Source: an uncultured Peptococcaceae bacterium
Lineage (GTDB): Bacteria > Bacillota > Dehalobacteriia > UBA7702
Assembly: GCA_937919295.1 (NCBI GenBank)
Contig: CALFRX010000239.1
Location: 1-6,316 of the forward strand
Direction: 5' to 3'
DNA: 6,316 nt
Every line of letters begins with the position of its first letter. The first letter of the stretch is position 1. The notes below the pieces were generated by a model, which worked only from the letters and a program-made list of their open reading frames with translations, did not search any database and was not told the origin of the DNA. The translations under genes and the position numbers were made by a program. Shown here one piece after another: positions 5,726-6,316 of the stretch.

Positions 5726-6316
5726 TGGAAAAGATTGTTTTGGCTTTAAGTGGTGGTGTCGATTCCGCCGTGGCCGTTCATTTATTACGGGAAAAAGGAT
5801 ATGAAGTATACGGTTATACCTTTTTAACCGGGGATGACACTGAAAAGCGAGAGACCATCGCAAAAGATGCCGCCGCCGTCGCCGTGCATTTTGGCATATC
5901 CCATAAAATCGACGATATTGCCGCGGAATTCGATGATACCGTCGTCGCTTATTTCGCGGACAAGTATTTTCACGGCGAAACACCCAATCCCTGTGTCTTT
6001 TGTAACAGGATGATAAAGTTTCCCAAACTTTTAGCCTATGCCGATTCCCTTGGTATTAAAAAAATCGCCACCGGCCATTATGCCCGGATGGCAGAGGGAA
6101 AAATCCTTCGGGGAAAGGACCGTAAAAAGGATCAGAGCTATGTTCTCTGCCTGCTGCCGGAAAGCTGGTATGAACGGCTGGTCTTTCCTCTCGGCGATTA
6201 TGAAAAAAAGGAAATCCGTCTTTTTGCCGCAAACCTTGGTTTGCCGGTAGCGGAAAAAGCGGAGAGCCAGGAAAACTGTTTTGTGCCCAACGACGATTAC
6301 AAGACGTTTTTGGGCC
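5725..6316 (+). CDS. mnmA: tRNA-specific 2-thiouridylase MnmA, 3'-truncated by window edge
   Basis: ATP-pyrophosphatase-type enzyme that adds sulfur to U34 of tRNA-Lys, -Glu and -Gln. The first 197 codons are visible. It has the PP-loop LALSGGVDSAVA (6-17), TPNPCVFCNR (86-95), ATGHYAR (115-121), KDQSYVL (135-141) and SQENCFVP (181-188). By alignment with E. coli, Cys93 is the first catalytic cysteine (Cys102) and Cys185 the second (Cys199). Cys90 makes a CxxC pair, where E. coli has Asp. The protein is compact: the segment after the PP-loop and the one before KDQSY are each about 4-5 residues shorter than in E. coli. The start codon shares its A with the rarA stop (TAATG), so translation is probably coupled. 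No cysteine desulfurase gene lies beside it, unlike in B. subtilis. A second MnmA paralog elsewhere is possible. The C-terminal beta-barrel is outside the window. Confidence 0.92.
   Translation, partial: MEKIVLALSGGVDSAVAVHLLREKGYEVYGYTFLTGDDTEKRETIAKDAAAVAVHFGISHKIDDIAAEFDDTVVAYFADKYFHGETPNPCVFCNRMIKFPKLLAYADSLGIKKIATGHYARMAEGKILRGKDRKKDQSYVLCLLPESWYERLVFPLGDYEKKEIRLFAANLGLPVAEKAESQENCFVPNDDYKTFLG

Noticed and set aside
5066..5983. 305-codon antisense frame across rarA and mnmA
   Set aside because: It is opposite two certain genes, its composition is Arg/His-rich as expected from the complement, and it has no known motif.
1..6316. CRISPR arrays, tRNA or rRNA genes, insertion-sequence transposases, toxin or defence genes
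   Set aside because: I looked for these on both strands and found no repeat-spacer pattern, cloverleaf, transposase or effector motif.

Overview
The window is a housekeeping segment from a bacterium that looks like a member of the Bacillota, probably of the Clostridia or Negativicutes type. The evidence is the gene order, the Firmicutes-style Cys-rich HisRS insertion, strong AGGAGG ribosome binding sites and tight gene packing. Base composition is close to balanced. The exact genus cannot be read from the sequence. All genes are on the + strand.

Layout: the 3' three quarters of hisS (1-950, cut by the window edge) and aspS (953-2719) form a tight synthetase operon. A strong promoter (2778-2806) follows and drives what I read as a 6S RNA gene (about 2813-2993). 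Next come tcdA (2997-3779), which starts 3 nt after the 6S U-tract, and trxA (3754-4074), whose start lies inside the end of tcdA. A 328-nt gene-free gap (4075-4402) follows. It contains two copies of the same terminator-like hairpin flanking a structured, repeat-like segment. rarA (4403-5725) and mnmA (5725 to the window end, cut) close the window, overlapping by one base.

The order hisS - aspS - 6S RNA - tcdA - rarA - ... - mnmA matches, from memory, the Bacillus subtilis order hisS-aspS-bsrA-yrvM-yrvN-cymR-yrvO-trmU. The differences are a thioredoxin gene inserted between tcdA and rarA, and the absence of cymR and the cysteine desulfurase before mnmA.

The common theme is tRNA: charging (HisRS, AspRS), A37 modification (TcdA, cyclic t6A) and U34 thiolation (MnmA). 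RarA (replication-fork maintenance), thioredoxin (thiol reduction) and 6S RNA (RNA polymerase regulator) accompany them. The AspRS has the residues of a non-discriminating enzyme, which suggests that Asn-tRNA is made through GatCAB.

I see no new defence or mobile system. The observations most worth following are the 6S RNA and its contact with the tcdA start, and the repeat-flanked element before rarA.
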